Part shown: one piece after another, positions 1 through 11,007 of the stretch
Position numbering within the stretch: position 1 is the stretch's first letter
Layout: the number at the start of each line of letters is the position of its first letter
Origin: Candidatus Gastranaerophilales bacterium
Lineage (GTDB): Bacteria; Cyanobacteriota; Vampirovibrionia; Gastranaerophilales; Gastranaerophilaceae
Length of the DNA stretch: 64,000 bases
NCBI GenBank assembly: GCA_944323655.1
Contig: CALUTL010000007.1
Span: 43,927-107,926 of the forward strand
Reading direction: 5' to 3'
Position numbers and translations under genes: made by a program
The notes under the pieces: model-generated
What the model was told of the DNA's origin: nothing
Seen by the model: the letters and a program-made list of their open reading frames with translations, nothing else
Database searches by the model: none

Positions 1-1395
1 CCTGATATCAGAATAAATTATCCTGACATAATCTACAAAACAGAACGTGCAAAATATAATGCGGTAGTTAACGATATAATTGAAATGCACAAAATCGGAA
101 GACCTGTTCTTGTAGGTACGATAAGTATTGAAAAATCCGAATATGTTTCGGCATTATTGAAACAAAAAGGGATAAAGCATAACGTTTTGAACGCAAAACA
201 CCACGAGAAGGAAGCATATATCATTGCACAGGCAGGCCGAGTCGGAGCGGTTACGATTGCGACTAACATGGCAGGTCGAGGAACCGATATTCTTTTAGGT
301 GGTAATGCGGAATATTTGGCAAAAGAAAAACTTGAAACAATGGGAGTTACACCGGATTCTCCGGATTACGAAAGAATTAAAGATGAAGTTTTAGCTGAAG
401 CGAGAAAAATAACAGAAGAAGAACATAAAAAAGTTGTAGAAGTTGGCGGGCTTCACGTAATCGGTACTGAAAGACACGAATCAAGACGTATTGATAACCA
501 GTTAAGAGGTCGTGCGGCACGTCAGGGAGATCCTGGTTCTACAAGATTTTTCCTTTCTTTGGAAGATAATTTGATGAGAATATTCGGCGGAGATAAAATT
601 ACCGCATTAATGAATATGCTTAATGTTGAAGAGGATTTGGCGATAGAAAATGCGCTTATTACAAAGCAAATTCAATCAGCGCAAAAGAAAGTCGAAACTT
701 ATCACTTTGATATAAGAAAATCAGTTCTTGAATATGACGATGTTATGAATATTCAAAGAGAAAAATTTTATGCACAACGCCGTAAGGTTCTTGCAGGCAA
801 AAATTTATCCGAAGACATCTATTATATGATAGAAAAAGAAATCGAAAGACTTTTGAAAAGCTACATTTCACCGGAACAACATCCTGAAGAATATATCTAC
901 GAAGATTTGGAACGAATGATAAAAGAACTTCACTCAATAGTTCCGCAGTTGTCGTATTTTACGGTGAATGATGTTCAGAATCTTAGATTTGATGCGATTT
1001 ATGCAAAATTGAAAGATTTTGCGATTAAAGCATATTCTGATCATGAGCAGGAAGTAATTGATTTTTATAATGAAGTAGTTGCAAAATACGATCCTGATTT
1101 TATGCCTCAGATAGCATTTTCACAGGATAATGTAATAAGAAATCTTGAAAAAGATATTTTGTTGCGTGTGGTTGATAACAAATGGATAGACCATCTTCAT
1201 AACATTGATATGCTTCGTGACAGTATCGGGCTAAGAGCTTACGGCCAGAAGGATCCGTTGATTGAATATAAGCGTGAAGCTTATGATTTGTTTAACAAAA
1301 TGATGTACGAAATTCAGGAAGATACAGTTCGCCACCTGTTCAGAACGAAATTCGGAATTCAGGTAATGGGCGGGCCGACTGAACAAATGGATTAA
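1..1395 (+). CDS. secA: Protein translocase ATPase SecA, C-terminal part (5' end outside window)
   Basis: SecA is the ATPase motor that pushes unfolded preproteins through SecYEG. The reading frame is open from base 1 and shows 464 residues of the C-terminal half. Visible are the second helicase domain with TNMAGRGTDI (about 262-291) and QLRGRAARQGDPG (about 499-537), the helical wing and scaffold, and the conserved stretch around WIDHL and LRAYGQKDP near the end. The first 28 codons (RINYPDIIYKTERAK) already match SecA, so the gene is cut by the window edge and not broken. The protein ends shortly after the scaffold (GGPTEQMD) and has no CxCxSGKK-type zinc tail, so the SecB/lipid-binding SEC-C motif is absent, as in many SecA proteins of other lineages. 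Confidence 0.97.
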   Translation, partial: PDIRINYPDIIYKTERAKYNAVVNDIIEMHKIGRPVLVGTISIEKSEYVSALLKQKGIKHNVLNAKHHEKEAYIIAQAGRVGAVTIATNMAGRGTDILLGGNAEYLAKEKLETMGVTPDSPDYERIKDEVLAEARKITEEEHKKVVEVGGLHVIGTERHESRRIDNQLRGRAARQGDPGSTRFFLSLEDNLMRIFGGDKITALMNMLNVEEDLAIENALITKQIQSAQKKVETYHFDIRKSVLEYDDVMNIQREKFYAQRRKVLAGKNLSEDIYYMIEKEIERLLKSYISPEQHPEEYIYEDLERMIKELHSIVPQLSYFTVNDVQNLRFDAIYAKLKDFAIKAYSDHEQEVIDFYNEVVAKYDPDFMPQIAFSQDNVIRNLEKDILLRVVDNKWIDHLHNIDMLRDSIGLRAYGQKDPLIEYKREAYDLFNKMMYEIQEDTVRHLFRTKFGIQVMGGPTEQMD

Positions 1396-1400
1396 TAATT

Positions 1401-1715
1401 TCAGTTAATAATAGCTTTTAATATTTTATAAAATTCCGGAATTTTTTCCGGATTTTTATTAAGCATATTATTAATTTCATCAATCAGTTCCGAATTATTT
1501 TTTAAATGCCCGAAATCAAAAAGTTCGTTAGGGTCAATTTCAAGAGCAGTTATTATTTTTTCAAGAGTTTCGGCAGTGAAAAAATTCTCACCGTTTTCAA
1601 TGTAACTTAGGGCATTTTGAGATATGTCAACTAATTCTGCGAGTTTTTCCTGTGACAAGTGATGTTGTTTTCTTATTTCTTTTATTCTAAGCCCTAATCT
1701 TTTTTTGATATTCAT
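1401..1715 (-). CDS. XRE-family HTH transcriptional regulator
   Basis: Small 104-residue DNA-binding protein. Residues about 7-60 form a classic Cro/CI-type helix-turn-helix (IKEIRKQHHLSQEKLAEL, then ISQNALSYIENG and ETLEKIITAL). The C-terminal 40 residues are a short helical tail with no recognisable sensor domain. A purine-rich RBS (AGAGG) precedes the start. The gene converges on secA, with stop codons only a few bases apart, and is divergent from the prepilin gene at 1858, so the 140-bp AT-rich gap between them probably holds both promoters. Target genes are unknown; autoregulation or control of the neighbouring pilin gene is only a guess. Confidence 0.85.
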   Translation of the reverse strand: MNIKKRLGLRIKEIRKQHHLSQEKLAELVDISQNALSYIENGENFFTAETLEKIITALEIDPNELFDFGHLKNNSELIDEINNMLNKNPEKIPEFYKILKAIIN

Positions 1716-1857
1716 ATAGCCTCTTTTTACTAATAATAAGCTTAATTGTTTTAAATAATAACAAATCTACAATTGTATAAAAGTTGTAAAATATAATCAA
1801 CCATGATAAAATATAATTAAAAATGATAATTTATTTATAAAATATCAAGGAGGATGA

Positions 1858-2562
1858 ATGAGGAAAGCATTTACAATGGCGGAAGTATTGATAACGTTAG
1901 GTATAATTGGTGTTGTTGCAGCAATGACATTGCCTACCGTGATAGGTAAATATCAAGAACACGAAGTTACTGTAAAAGCAAAAAAGATTTATTCAATGAT
2001 GATGCAGGTTTTAGACTTAGCGAAAGCAAAATATGATACTGCCGGTGATAATTCTACCTTGTTTACTACAGCAACAACAGATGATGAATTAGCAAGAAAC
2101 TTTTCTGAATATTTGCCCGGAGGTTTTGTTTGTTATTCAAATGCCGCAACAAGTAGTAAATGCCAAAAATTAAAATATAGATATTTATATAGTAATTATA
2201 AAAATAGATATGGCAATATGACATTGCCTGCAATTGTTTTGCCGGATGGAGGTGTTATATATCCAAAATTAAGCCAGTACAAATGTATTCCTACCGCTGC
2301 ATCTGGAACTTCGTTAGATTCAGATGGGAATCAAATATATGATGCGGACGGGAATCCTGTTGTATGGCACCAAACAAGAGATAGCTGCGGTGATATAACG
2401 TTTGATGTAAATGGTCCTAAAGAACCGAATAAAGCCGGATTTGATGTCTTTCAGTTTACTGTATATCGAGACCGAGCTGGTAAAGGATATTGGGATGTAT
2501 TTGGATATTCAAGTCTTGCATCAATATTAAGCGGCGGCAAGTTGATATTTAACAGAAATTAA
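1858..2562 (+). CDS. Type IV prepilin / pseudopilin-like protein
   Basis: The 234-residue protein starts with a class III prepilin signal: MRKA, then FTMAEVLITLGIIG and a hydrophobic helix to about residue 28. Cleavage by prepilin peptidase is expected after Ala4, leaving Phe1 and Glu5 of the mature protein. The last leader residue is Ala where Gly is usual. The rest is a globular domain with Cys residues (CYSNAATSSKCQK, QYKC, DSCGD) that could form disulphides, and a GYWDVFGY-like C-terminus. A strong RBS (AAGGAGG, 1847-1853) lies 4 nt before the ATG. It stands alone, not in a pilus operon, so whether it is a pilin, a minor pilin or a type II secretion pseudopilin cannot be decided. Confidence 0.85.
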   Translation: MRKAFTMAEVLITLGIIGVVAAMTLPTVIGKYQEHEVTVKAKKIYSMMMQVLDLAKAKYDTAGDNSTLFTTATTDDELARNFSEYLPGGFVCYSNAATSSKCQKLKYRYLYSNYKNRYGNMTLPAIVLPDGGVIYPKLSQYKCIPTAASGTSLDSDGNQIYDADGNPVVWHQTRDSCGDITFDVNGPKEPNKAGFDVFQFTVYRDRAGKGYWDVFGYSSLASILSGGKLIFNRN

Positions 2563-2621
2563 AAATGTTTTTGTGTTATAATCTCTTTGAAGTTATTAGA
2601 ATATTTTGAAAAGGATTTATA

Positions 2622-3719
2622 ATGCTAAGAACAGGGATTGTAGGATTACCGAATGTAGGAAAGTCAACTTTATTTAATGCATTAACCAGTGCAAAAAATG
2701 CGCAGAGTGCGAATTATCCGTTTTGCACGATAGAGCCGAATGTCGGGGTTGTTAATGTTCCAGATGAAAGGTTGGAAATTCTTGCAAAACTTTGTAAAAC
2801 TACGGAAATAATTCCGACAGCAATAGAATTTGTTGATATTGCAGGGCTTGTAAAAGGTGCAAGCAAAGGCGAAGGTTTAGGGAACCAGTTTTTACATAAC
2901 ATAAGAGAAGTTGATGCAATAATTCAAGTAGTAAGATGCTTTGACGATCCGAATACAATCCACGTTGCAGGCAGGGTTAATCCTTTGGATGATATTGAAA
3001 CAATTAATACGGAACTTGCGCTTGCTGATTTAGCTTCGGTTGAACGCCGTCAGGCAAGAATTTCCAAACAGGCTAAAGGCGGCGATAAAGAAGCTGTATT
3101 AGAAGATAAGGTATTGAAAAAATTAACCGAACTTCTTTCCGAAGGTACTTTTATAAATATAAACGAGCACTTTGATGAGGACGAAATTCCGGTTGTAAAA
3201 CAGCTTAATCTGATGTCTACAAAGCCAGTGATTTATGCGGCAAATGTGTCCGAGTATGATTTGAAAGACGGAAATGCTTATACAAAACAAGTTGAAGAAT
3301 ACGCTTCAAAACACAGTGCCGAAGTTGTGCTTATTTCTGCCAAAATTGAAGAAGAACTTGCAGAACTTGGTGCTGATGAAGCTAAGGAATATTTGAAAGA
3401 ACTTGGAGTTGATGACAGCGGAATTAATCGTATGATTAAATCGGTTTATAAGCTTTTGAATTTAAGAACATTTATAACCGCAGGCGAAAAAGAAGTTCAC
3501 GCTTGGACAATTCCTGCAGGTGCCAAAGCCCCTCAGGCTGCCGGTGTCATTCATACGGATTTTGAAAAAGGGTTTATCAGAGCTGAAATCACACCTTATG
3601 AAGACTTTGTTTCTTGCGGATCTTATGCGGCTTGCAAAGATAAAGGGGTAACCCGTCTTGAAGGCAAGGATTACGTTGTGCAGGACGGGGATTTGGTGCA
3701 TTTCAGATTTTCGGTGTAA
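2622..3719 (+). CDS. ychF: Redox-regulated ATPase YchF (Obg-family P-loop protein)
   Basis: YchF (OLA1) is a ribosome-associated P-loop ATPase of the Obg family. The 365 residues match the family length (about 363). Seen: G1 GLPNVGKST (residues 8-16), a G3 element DIAGLVKGAS, the replaced G4 region (AANVSEYD) that explains ATP rather than GTP preference in this family, a coiled-coil middle, and a C-terminal TGS domain ending in HFRFSV. An RBS (AAAGGAT) precedes the ATG. It is transcribed alone and followed by a strong hairpin terminator shared with the convergent gene downstream. Confidence 0.96.
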   Translation: MLRTGIVGLPNVGKSTLFNALTSAKNAQSANYPFCTIEPNVGVVNVPDERLEILAKLCKTTEIIPTAIEFVDIAGLVKGASKGEGLGNQFLHNIREVDAIIQVVRCFDDPNTIHVAGRVNPLDDIETINTELALADLASVERRQARISKQAKGGDKEAVLEDKVLKKLTELLSEGTFININEHFDEDEIPVVKQLNLMSTKPVIYAANVSEYDLKDGNAYTKQVEEYASKHSAEVVLISAKIEEELAELGADEAKEYLKELGVDDSGINRMIKSVYKLLNLRTFITAGEKEVHAWTIPAGAKAPQAAGVIHTDFEKGFIRAEITPYEDFVSCGSYAACKDKGVTRLEGKDYVVQDGDLVHFRFSV

Positions 3720-3743
3720 TACTTTGAATTAAAATTTTAACAA

Positions 3744-3773
3744 AAAAAATGCGAAATTATTTTCGCATTTTTT
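3744..3773. terminator. Bidirectional intrinsic terminator between ychF and the GH13-like gene
   Basis: A 13-bp stem (AAAAAATGCGAAA / TTTCGCATTTTTT) with a TTAT loop. A/T tracts on both sides let it act for ychF and for the convergent large gene. Confidence 0.8.
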
Positions 3774-3846
3774 TAATATCTATTATTTGACTAATTTAAG
3801 CATTGTTTATACAACTGTACAAATCTCTTAAAGCCGATAGTTCAGA

Positions 3847-6800
3847 TTAAAACTTTTTATAATCTACTTTTCCTATAACTTTAGGAGGGGTTGAATACAG
3901 TGTAAGAGTTGTGTCATTAAAGTTTATTGCTTCATCAGCGGTATTACCGTTATCTTTATTAACTAATTTTTTAATGAAGAATTGTCCTTTAAATTCTCTT
4001 ACAACATACTTGTCATTTTTATCTTTTGCGTTATAAAGAATTGTGCCCGGTACAAGACCTTTTGTCATTTTACGCGGATCGTCATTATTCATGCTGCTCA
4101 AATTTATACTGTCAAGCGTAACATTATGCGGATAATAGTCACCGTCAAATGTATGATTTATTCCTGAGGTATTGATTAATGAGATTACGACTGAGTTGTC
4201 GGTGCCATGTCTTAATATTGCTGATATATCAATATTTCTTCCGTCGCATTTTCCGTTTTGAATCTCAAGAAGGAACGGAGCTCCGTCGTTAAGTGCGTGA
4301 AGTTCAGGACGGCTGCGCATTGTGAGGATTTTGTTAATTTTTTCATAATGTTGTTGGATGAATTTAAAATCAGTATTTTTCTCATCAAGCCATTCGTTAT
4401 GGATGTATCCTCTGTTTCTGAGGTAGAGGTTTTTAGTTTCAGACTCGTATCCTGTTGCACCCATATCATCACCTGCATATAATGTCGGCATACCCGGCAT
4501 AACTGTTAGAACTTCCAACATAGCTTGAAGTTTTTTCAGGGCAGGTGTTAAGACTTTTTCTGTTGTTATGTTTTTAAGATCTGTAATTTCAGCGTCAGAA
4601 AGTTTTATTTCATTCAAGTACTGAACTTCATCCATAACAAGGTCTATTGCCACATCAACAGGGTTTACACCAAAGCCGTCTGCTTCAAAGTTGCCGCCTT
4701 TGTAAGAACCTTTTGCAAGATTTGCCAGAGCTTTATCAATAACACGTTCAAGTTTTTTCGCTCTTTCAGGATCATTTGCGTATTTTTCACTAATCATTTT
4801 ATAGAATCCTGCGTGTAAGGTCTCAGCCATAGCAAGAGCTTTTCCGCTGGTAGTTTCAAGGCTGTGAGAATTGTCAAATAAGTCTATTCTTTCATTGAAA
4901 TCCTGATCATTTTCATTACCGGCTTTATTTACCAAATCTCTGTCATAAATGCCTGTCAGAATACGATATGCTCTGTTTCTGTAATCTTTGTTATGAATAT
5001 CATTAAGTTTTGTTCTGTACCATCCCGTATCAACAACAAGACCGTGTAAAACTCTTGGTTTGTCGTGGTTGCCGATAAAGTTGTAAGAATTTAAAATCGC
5101 TTCATAAGGCATGTTATTGAAAAATTCTGCGGATTTCTTATTCATTCTTTGGCTGAGATCCGGATTGAATCCGTCTGAACCTTGTCTGTCATTATTATCA
5201 AAGTGATTTGCAAACAGGTTAAGAATGGATGAGAAATAGGACGAGTAATTCGCCGTAGATTTCATACCGGTTTCTCTAAGGAATTTCTTAACCATCTCAT
5301 TTGAACTTGCATATTTTTTAGAGCTGTTCTTGCTGGCATCAAAGAATTTACCTTCATCAGTAATTTCAGCTACAATATAGGAGTTTCTGTTTTTAGAGTA
5401 TACAGCTTCGGTCCAATTTTTCCAGAAGTTTGTAACTTCGCTCCACATTTCGTCAAGTCTTTCAGTACCTGCTTTAAGAGCGTTCATATCTCCGATATCT
5501 TTTGTTGCGTCAATTCTCCAGTCCAGACCTGCGTTTAATCTGTCAGTAATCATTTCTGCAAGCATAAAGCTGTTTTCATTTGTGCCTTTGAGGGACTTGA
5601 AAATAGCATCAGCAAGTAATTTTTTGTCATCCTTATTTAATTTTTTCAATCCGGATCTAAGTTTTGATATTACCTGATTAGCTTCATCTTCAGGGCCCGA
5701 TGCAGATACAATACCTATTGACTGAAGGGTTGTTTTCTTCAAAGCGTTGTAATCGTATGATATTTCGCCTGTCTTTTTATCAACTTTTACTTCTGTATTA
5801 GGAGCTAAAGCTTTGACAAATGCATATTTTGCAATAGTTTCGGCAATATATGGCATAACGTACTTGCCATAGGTCGAAACTTTGTATCCGTTGTATATTT
5901 GAACATCTTCAGGAAGCGTCGCATTTAAGTTATTAATTATTTCATTTGCAAATTCAGAAAGTTCTTTTTCGTAAATTCTGTCCATACGCTTATAAGTGGA
6001 TTCGTATTCAGGCAGAAGATGCGGGTTTCCTTTTGCGTACATTTCGTATCTTGTCTTGCCGAGGGTTCTTGAGTCAATTGCATATTTTGAAATGTATGGG
6101 CTTGCAAATACTGAGGCAAGATTATCTCCAAATTCAATGCTGTCCAGAGGAAGCTTCATTAAATTCTGAATTAAATATTTTTTATATTCTGTTTGAGGTA
6201 ATTCTTTAAGTGCATAAGCTCCAGAAAGAACATTCCCAACTATTTGTGGAGTAATTTCTCCCTGCAATTTTTTAGGGAAAGTGCCATTTTTAATATTGTC
6301 GAGAATATTTACGTATGCCTTAGACGGGTTCTTAGCGTCAAGACCGGTAAGTTGCTGGGCAACATAAAGGTTTAAGATATCATTTGTCTTTTCTGTCCAA
6401 TACATACCGGACTGGATTGCATAATCCTGTACAGCGTAGTTGCTGTGAATAACCTTTGACTGATATTCTTCTTGATCTTCTCTTGGAATATGTAATTTCT
6501 GATATTTTGTATCTTCTTTAGTATATAAGTATTTTAATTTTGGAATATCGGTGTTTGCATCCCAAGTTGAAATTTTACTTTCGATTTTTTCTTCCAATTC
6601 AAAAGTCTTGAATTTTGATAAGAACCTTGTTCCCATATAGCTGTCAAGTTTGATTAAACTATGAAGCTTTTTCATATTGTATATAAGCTTTTGTTCTTGT
6701 GCATCAGTCATTTTTAAATTGTAATTCTTTTTAGCACGAGCCATAATTAAATCAATTTTTTGTGCATATTTTTTATCGCCGTCTTTTTCTTCAACCTCGT

Positions 6801-8208
6801 CTGCTGATTTATCTAGAATATTTTTTACCTCCAGATTTCTTTCAGCATCAACTTCTGACGGGAAAACTTCATCTATTGCCTTCATAATAGCTTTATGCAT
6901 ATTAACGGGAGGCTGTTTTGAAACATTAGAGTTGTGTTCGATAAGTTTTTTAATGTTTTCGTTATAATCATCAGGATTAATTTCGAAAGCATAAGGAACA
7001 ACGATATCATTATGAGTGTTAATTTCCAGAGGGTTTTCAGGATTTATTATATCGTATTCTTTTATCAAATATTGCGGATCTTCCGCAAGTTTCTTAGAAA
7101 CAACTGTGTTGTTATAAATTTGGAAGTATGTTGGTTGATTAGCCTTATATTTTTTGTTTATGCTAATTGAAATTTTTCCGGTTTTTTCATCTTGGGTATA
7201 TAAAAATTTAGGGTTTACGACTTTATGGCGGATATGTTCGTTATTTTTGCCGAAGACGCCGAGAGTGAAGGCGCCGTCTTTAAGGTTGTTTGCGTCAAAC
7301 CACAAGAAATACGGCGATTTTTCTCCCCATTTAAGTACGTTTTGGAAGTGAATACCTTCAAGTCCTTCGTTTACGTAGGCACCGTCGGATACAAAATTTA
7401 TACCTTTTTTGAACATTTCTCTTTGTAAAGAAGCGTAATTATTAATATTGCCAAGAGATTGAATAATTTGTTTGCAGTTTTTATTCCAATAGCCGTGAGA
7501 AGAAAGATCATCGTCTGTGAATAACGGTGTTGATATTATTCTTTCATAACCGTCAAATTTTCCGTCTGTTACATCTTTTTCAATGCCTGCGATATTTCCG
7601 CCTATTTTATTTGCAAAGTTTTTAACAACACCTCTTAAGCCGGCATATTTTGTATTTTCAATAATTCTGCCGTCGCTGTTGTAAGTCCAGGCAGGATTAT
7701 AAAAATCAGGCATCAGTAATTTCATTGCACCGATATTATTTGCAACAGAGCTGTTTGCTGTTACAATGTTGTATATTTCGTGCCCTTTTTTCGGAGTGCG
7801 GAAGTCTATAAAATCACCTGCATCAATTTTATAAGTAGGAACAACAGAGCTGTCGTTACGGTTTTTCCCTTTTGGAATTAATACGTAGTGATAAGCAAAA
7901 GCCTGGTTTTCTCTAAGACCGAAGGAATCTGCTAAATCAATTTTGTTTCCGTTCGGTTCAAGTTTCAAATTACCATCTGCCGAATTTTGGTTTTTTAAGC
8001 CTTCGGTAATGTAATAATTCTTGTACTTATCAGTCGCAACTTTGCATATTTCAAGGTAACAATCATATTTAGTCGAGTCGTACGGATAGTTAAAATCATA
8101 AACTAGTTCACCGTATGAATTCTTTGTAGTGTTGTAACCTTTAAAGTTTATATTGTTGCTTCTATTTTGTTTTTTATTATTCAGATTAAGATCAAAATTA
8201 ACTTTCAC
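3847..8208 (-). CDS. Giant GH13 (alpha-amylase family)-like protein with a large insertion
   Basis: 1453 residues. The GTG at 8208 is preferred over the GTG at 8214 because AAGGAG then sits 5 nt upstream. Four alpha-amylase signature regions can be placed: region I around D275 (VSDGAYVNEG), region II WRIDA with the likely nucleophile D900, region III IVAEITDEG with the acid/base E948, and region IV FIGNHDKPR with D1049. This is followed by a PTLYAGDDMG segment and a beta-rich C-terminal part typical of GH13 domain C. About 620 residues separate regions I and II, where the family usually has around 100; the inserted part is mostly charged helix. There is no Sec signal; the N-terminus has an Asn-rich NNINFKGY motif. 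Likely a glycan-processing enzyme, possibly acting on storage glucan; substrate unknown. Confidence 0.75.
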   Translation of the reverse strand: MKVNFDLNLNNKKQNRSNNINFKGYNTTKNSYGELVYDFNYPYDSTKYDCYLEICKVATDKYKNYYITEGLKNQNSADGNLKLEPNGNKIDLADSFGLRENQAFAYHYVLIPKGKNRNDSSVVPTYKIDAGDFIDFRTPKKGHEIYNIVTANSSVANNIGAMKLLMPDFYNPAWTYNSDGRIIENTKYAGLRGVVKNFANKIGGNIAGIEKDVTDGKFDGYERIISTPLFTDDDLSSHGYWNKNCKQIIQSLGNINNYASLQREMFKKGINFVSDGAYVNEGLEGIHFQNVLKWGEKSPYFLWFDANNLKDGAFTLGVFGKNNEHIRHKVVNPKFLYTQDEKTGKISISINKKYKANQPTYFQIYNNTVVSKKLAEDPQYLIKEYDIINPENPLEINTHNDIVVPYAFEINPDDYNENIKKLIEHNSNVSKQPPVNMHKAIMKAIDEVFPSEVDAERNLEVKNILDKSADEVEEKDGDKKYAQKIDLIMARAKKNYNLKMTDAQEQKLIYNMKKLHSLIKLDSYMGTRFLSKFKTFELEEKIESKISTWDANTDIPKLKYLYTKEDTKYQKLHIPREDQEEYQSKVIHSNYAVQDYAIQSGMYWTEKTNDILNLYVAQQLTGLDAKNPSKAYVNILDNIKNGTFPKKLQGEITPQIVGNVLSGAYALKELPQTEYKKYLIQNLMKLPLDSIEFGDNLASVFASPYISKYAIDSRTLGKTRYEMYAKGNPHLLPEYESTYKRMDRIYEKELSEFANEIINNLNATLPEDVQIYNGYKVSTYGKYVMPYIAETIAKYAFVKALAPNTEVKVDKKTGEISYDYNALKKTTLQSIGIVSASGPEDEANQVISKLRSGLKKLNKDDKKLLADAIFKSLKGTNENSFMLAEMITDRLNAGLDWRIDATKDIGDMNALKAGTERLDEMWSEVTNFWKNWTEAVYSKNRNSYIVAEITDEGKFFDASKNSSKKYASSNEMVKKFLRETGMKSTANYSSYFSSILNLFANHFDNNDRQGSDGFNPDLSQRMNKKSAEFFNNMPYEAILNSYNFIGNHDKPRVLHGLVVDTGWYRTKLNDIHNKDYRNRAYRILTGIYDRDLVNKAGNENDQDFNERIDLFDNSHSLETTSGKALAMAETLHAGFYKMISEKYANDPERAKKLERVIDKALANLAKGSYKGGNFEADGFGVNPVDVAIDLVMDEVQYLNEIKLSDAEITDLKNITTEKVLTPALKKLQAMLEVLTVMPGMPTLYAGDDMGATGYESETKNLYLRNRGYIHNEWLDEKNTDFKFIQQHYEKINKILTMRSRPELHALNDGAPFLLEIQNGKCDGRNIDISAILRHGTDNSVVISLINTSGINHTFDGDYYPHNVTLDSINLSSMNNDDPRKMTKGLVPGTILYNAKDKNDKYVVREFKGQFFIKKLVNKDNGNTADEAINFNDTTLTLYSTPPKVIGKVDYKKF

Positions 8209-8295
8209 AAACACTCCTTACTTCCACAATTATAAATATGGTGAATATAATTTTTTGTCAAAAACGAATTCAATATTAAGAAAATTTTACATTTA

Positions 8296-9623
<1,328 letters not shown>

Positions 9624-9641
9624 AAATAACATGAAGAAATG

Positions 9642-9679
9642 GAAACGGCGCCGATTTTATTTAAAATCGGCGCCGTTTC
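9642..9679. terminator. GGCGCC-core hairpin terminator between ahcY and the DUF475 gene
   Basis: An 18-bp perfect stem (GAAACGGCGCCGATTTTA and its complement) between two convergent genes. It shares a GGCGCC core with the hairpins at 23729 and 36715. Confidence 0.8.
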
Positions 9680-9699
9680 AGTATTTTATAAATACAAAC

Positions 9700-10779
9700 T
9701 TAAGCTTGCGGTAAATTTTCAGTATTATCTTCCGCTATACATCTTTCAAGTTTTTTGTTGTGCATAATAGAAGAGATGAAAGCAGAAACAATAAATAATA
9801 GTCCAATTAAACCTGTTAGAACTTCAGGCACTTCTCTAATTGCAGAAATCAGCATCAATATTGATAAAGCGCCGATAGCCCAATGAGCGCCTGATTCAAG
9901 GTAAATGAATTTAGCAAGAGTTTTCTTTTCAACGAGCATAATGGTTAAAGATCTGACGAACATAGCGCCGATTGCAAGGCCGATTGATATAATAATAATA
10001 TCTTTACTTAATGCAAAAGCCCCAAGAACGCCGTCGAGAGAGAAAGATGCATCAATAAGTTCCAGATAAATAAATGCGATTAAGCCTCCGCATTTAACAT
10101 TATCAGCAGCGCATTTAGCAAGCCTCATTTCTTCGTGTTTTTCAAGATAATGAGTAACGCCGTCGATTATCAAGTAAATTACAACACCAGCAATTCCGGC
10201 AAGAAGCGAATAATGATTTTGGCTTCCGTGGATGAAGTGTTGTGCAATCATAAGTGAAATTAGAGTGATAACAATTTCAATTCCTTTAAAGTGGTCAAGA
10301 TGCGAAAGAGCCGCTTCAATTTTTTTAAGCCAGTGTACTTCTTTTTCGTGATTGAAGAAGTAATTTAGGAAAAGCATCATCAAGAAAGTTCCGCCAAAAG
10401 TTACGATAGGTGCGTGGGTTTCGTGGAGATAATGCGCATATTGTTCAGAATCCGTAAGGGCAATTTTAGCGACGTCATACATACCTATTTTAGCGAATAC
10501 AGATACGACTAAAATCGGGAATAAAAATCTCATACCGAAAACGGCGATAAGAATACCCCAGGTTAGGAATCTGTGTCTCCAAACATGTGACATTTTTTCT
10601 AATTTCATAGCATTCACGACAGCGTTGTCAAAAGAAAGACTTACTTCAAGAACGCTAAGAACAATAGCAATAAAAACGCAAGCCCAACCGGTTCCCGGAG
10701 CCACGTGGTTTCCCCAGAAATATGCTCCGAATAGTCCGACAATTGTAACTATATAAGAGCCTAAAAAATATTGAATCAT
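9700..10779 (-). CDS. TerC-superfamily DUF475 integral membrane protein
   Basis: 359 residues with about nine hydrophobic segments and acidic residues inside membrane stretches (SVLEVSLSFDNAVVNA near residue 45; ELIDASFSLDGVLGAF near residue 240). The repeated E-x(5-6)-FDN/LDG pattern is the hallmark of the TerC superfamily, linked to metal-ion handling at the membrane; the full-length match is to the DUF475 branch (YjbE/TerC-like). A clear RBS (AAGGAGAG) precedes the ATG. It is a single-gene unit convergent with ahcY. Substrate unknown; manganese or calcium export is a family-level suggestion only. Confidence 0.85.
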   Translation of the reverse strand: MIQYFLGSYIVTIVGLFGAYFWGNHVAPGTGWACVFIAIVLSVLEVSLSFDNAVVNAMKLEKMSHVWRHRFLTWGILIAVFGMRFLFPILVVSVFAKIGMYDVAKIALTDSEQYAHYLHETHAPIVTFGGTFLMMLFLNYFFNHEKEVHWLKKIEAALSHLDHFKGIEIVITLISLMIAQHFIHGSQNHYSLLAGIAGVVIYLIIDGVTHYLEKHEEMRLAKCAADNVKCGGLIAFIYLELIDASFSLDGVLGAFALSKDIIIISIGLAIGAMFVRSLTIMLVEKKTLAKFIYLESGAHWAIGALSILMLISAIREVPEVLTGLIGLLFIVSAFISSIMHNKKLERCIAEDNTENLPQA

Positions 10780-10898
10780 GTTATCTCTCCTTTTAATTTA
10801 GGTATAATCACGATAATTTTATTTAAAATTTTAATAACAGTCAAATTAAAGTGAATTATTTCGTATAAATGTACGAGTGAATAAATAGACTAAATGTA

Positions 10899-10920
10899 GG
10901 GTGCGTCGTTTGACGCACCG
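10899..10920. repeat. Solitary REP-like palindrome (GGTGCGTC-GTTT-GACGCACC)
   Basis: An 8-bp perfect stem with a GTTT loop (10900-10919), preceded by ATGTAG. The same palindrome recurs at 18007, 18294, 18578, 18836 and 18976 in the repeat-rich region, so this is an isolated member of a dispersed family. It lies in the 228-bp gap upstream of prfA and carries no U-tract, so it does not look like a terminator. Confidence 0.75.
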
Positions 10921-10973
10921 GAATAATTTTTATAAAAATAAAAAAGATTAAATTGGAATTTAATTTCTATAAT

Positions 10974-11001
10974 TTGAAAAATAATATGTTCTTGTTATAC
11001 T
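10974..11001 (+). promoter_or_regulatory. prfA promoter, apparently leaderless
   Basis: TTGAAA (10974-10979), 16-nt spacer, TATACT (10996-11001). The start codon begins 6 nt after the -10 box, so the expected transcription start is the A of the ATG. No Shine-Dalgarno sequence is present. Confidence 0.55.
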
Positions 11002-11007
11002 AAAGCT

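Noticed and set aside
1..84. secA reading frame without a start codon, considered as a pseudogene
   Set aside because: The frame is open and conserved from base 1, so it is cut by the window edge and not truncated.
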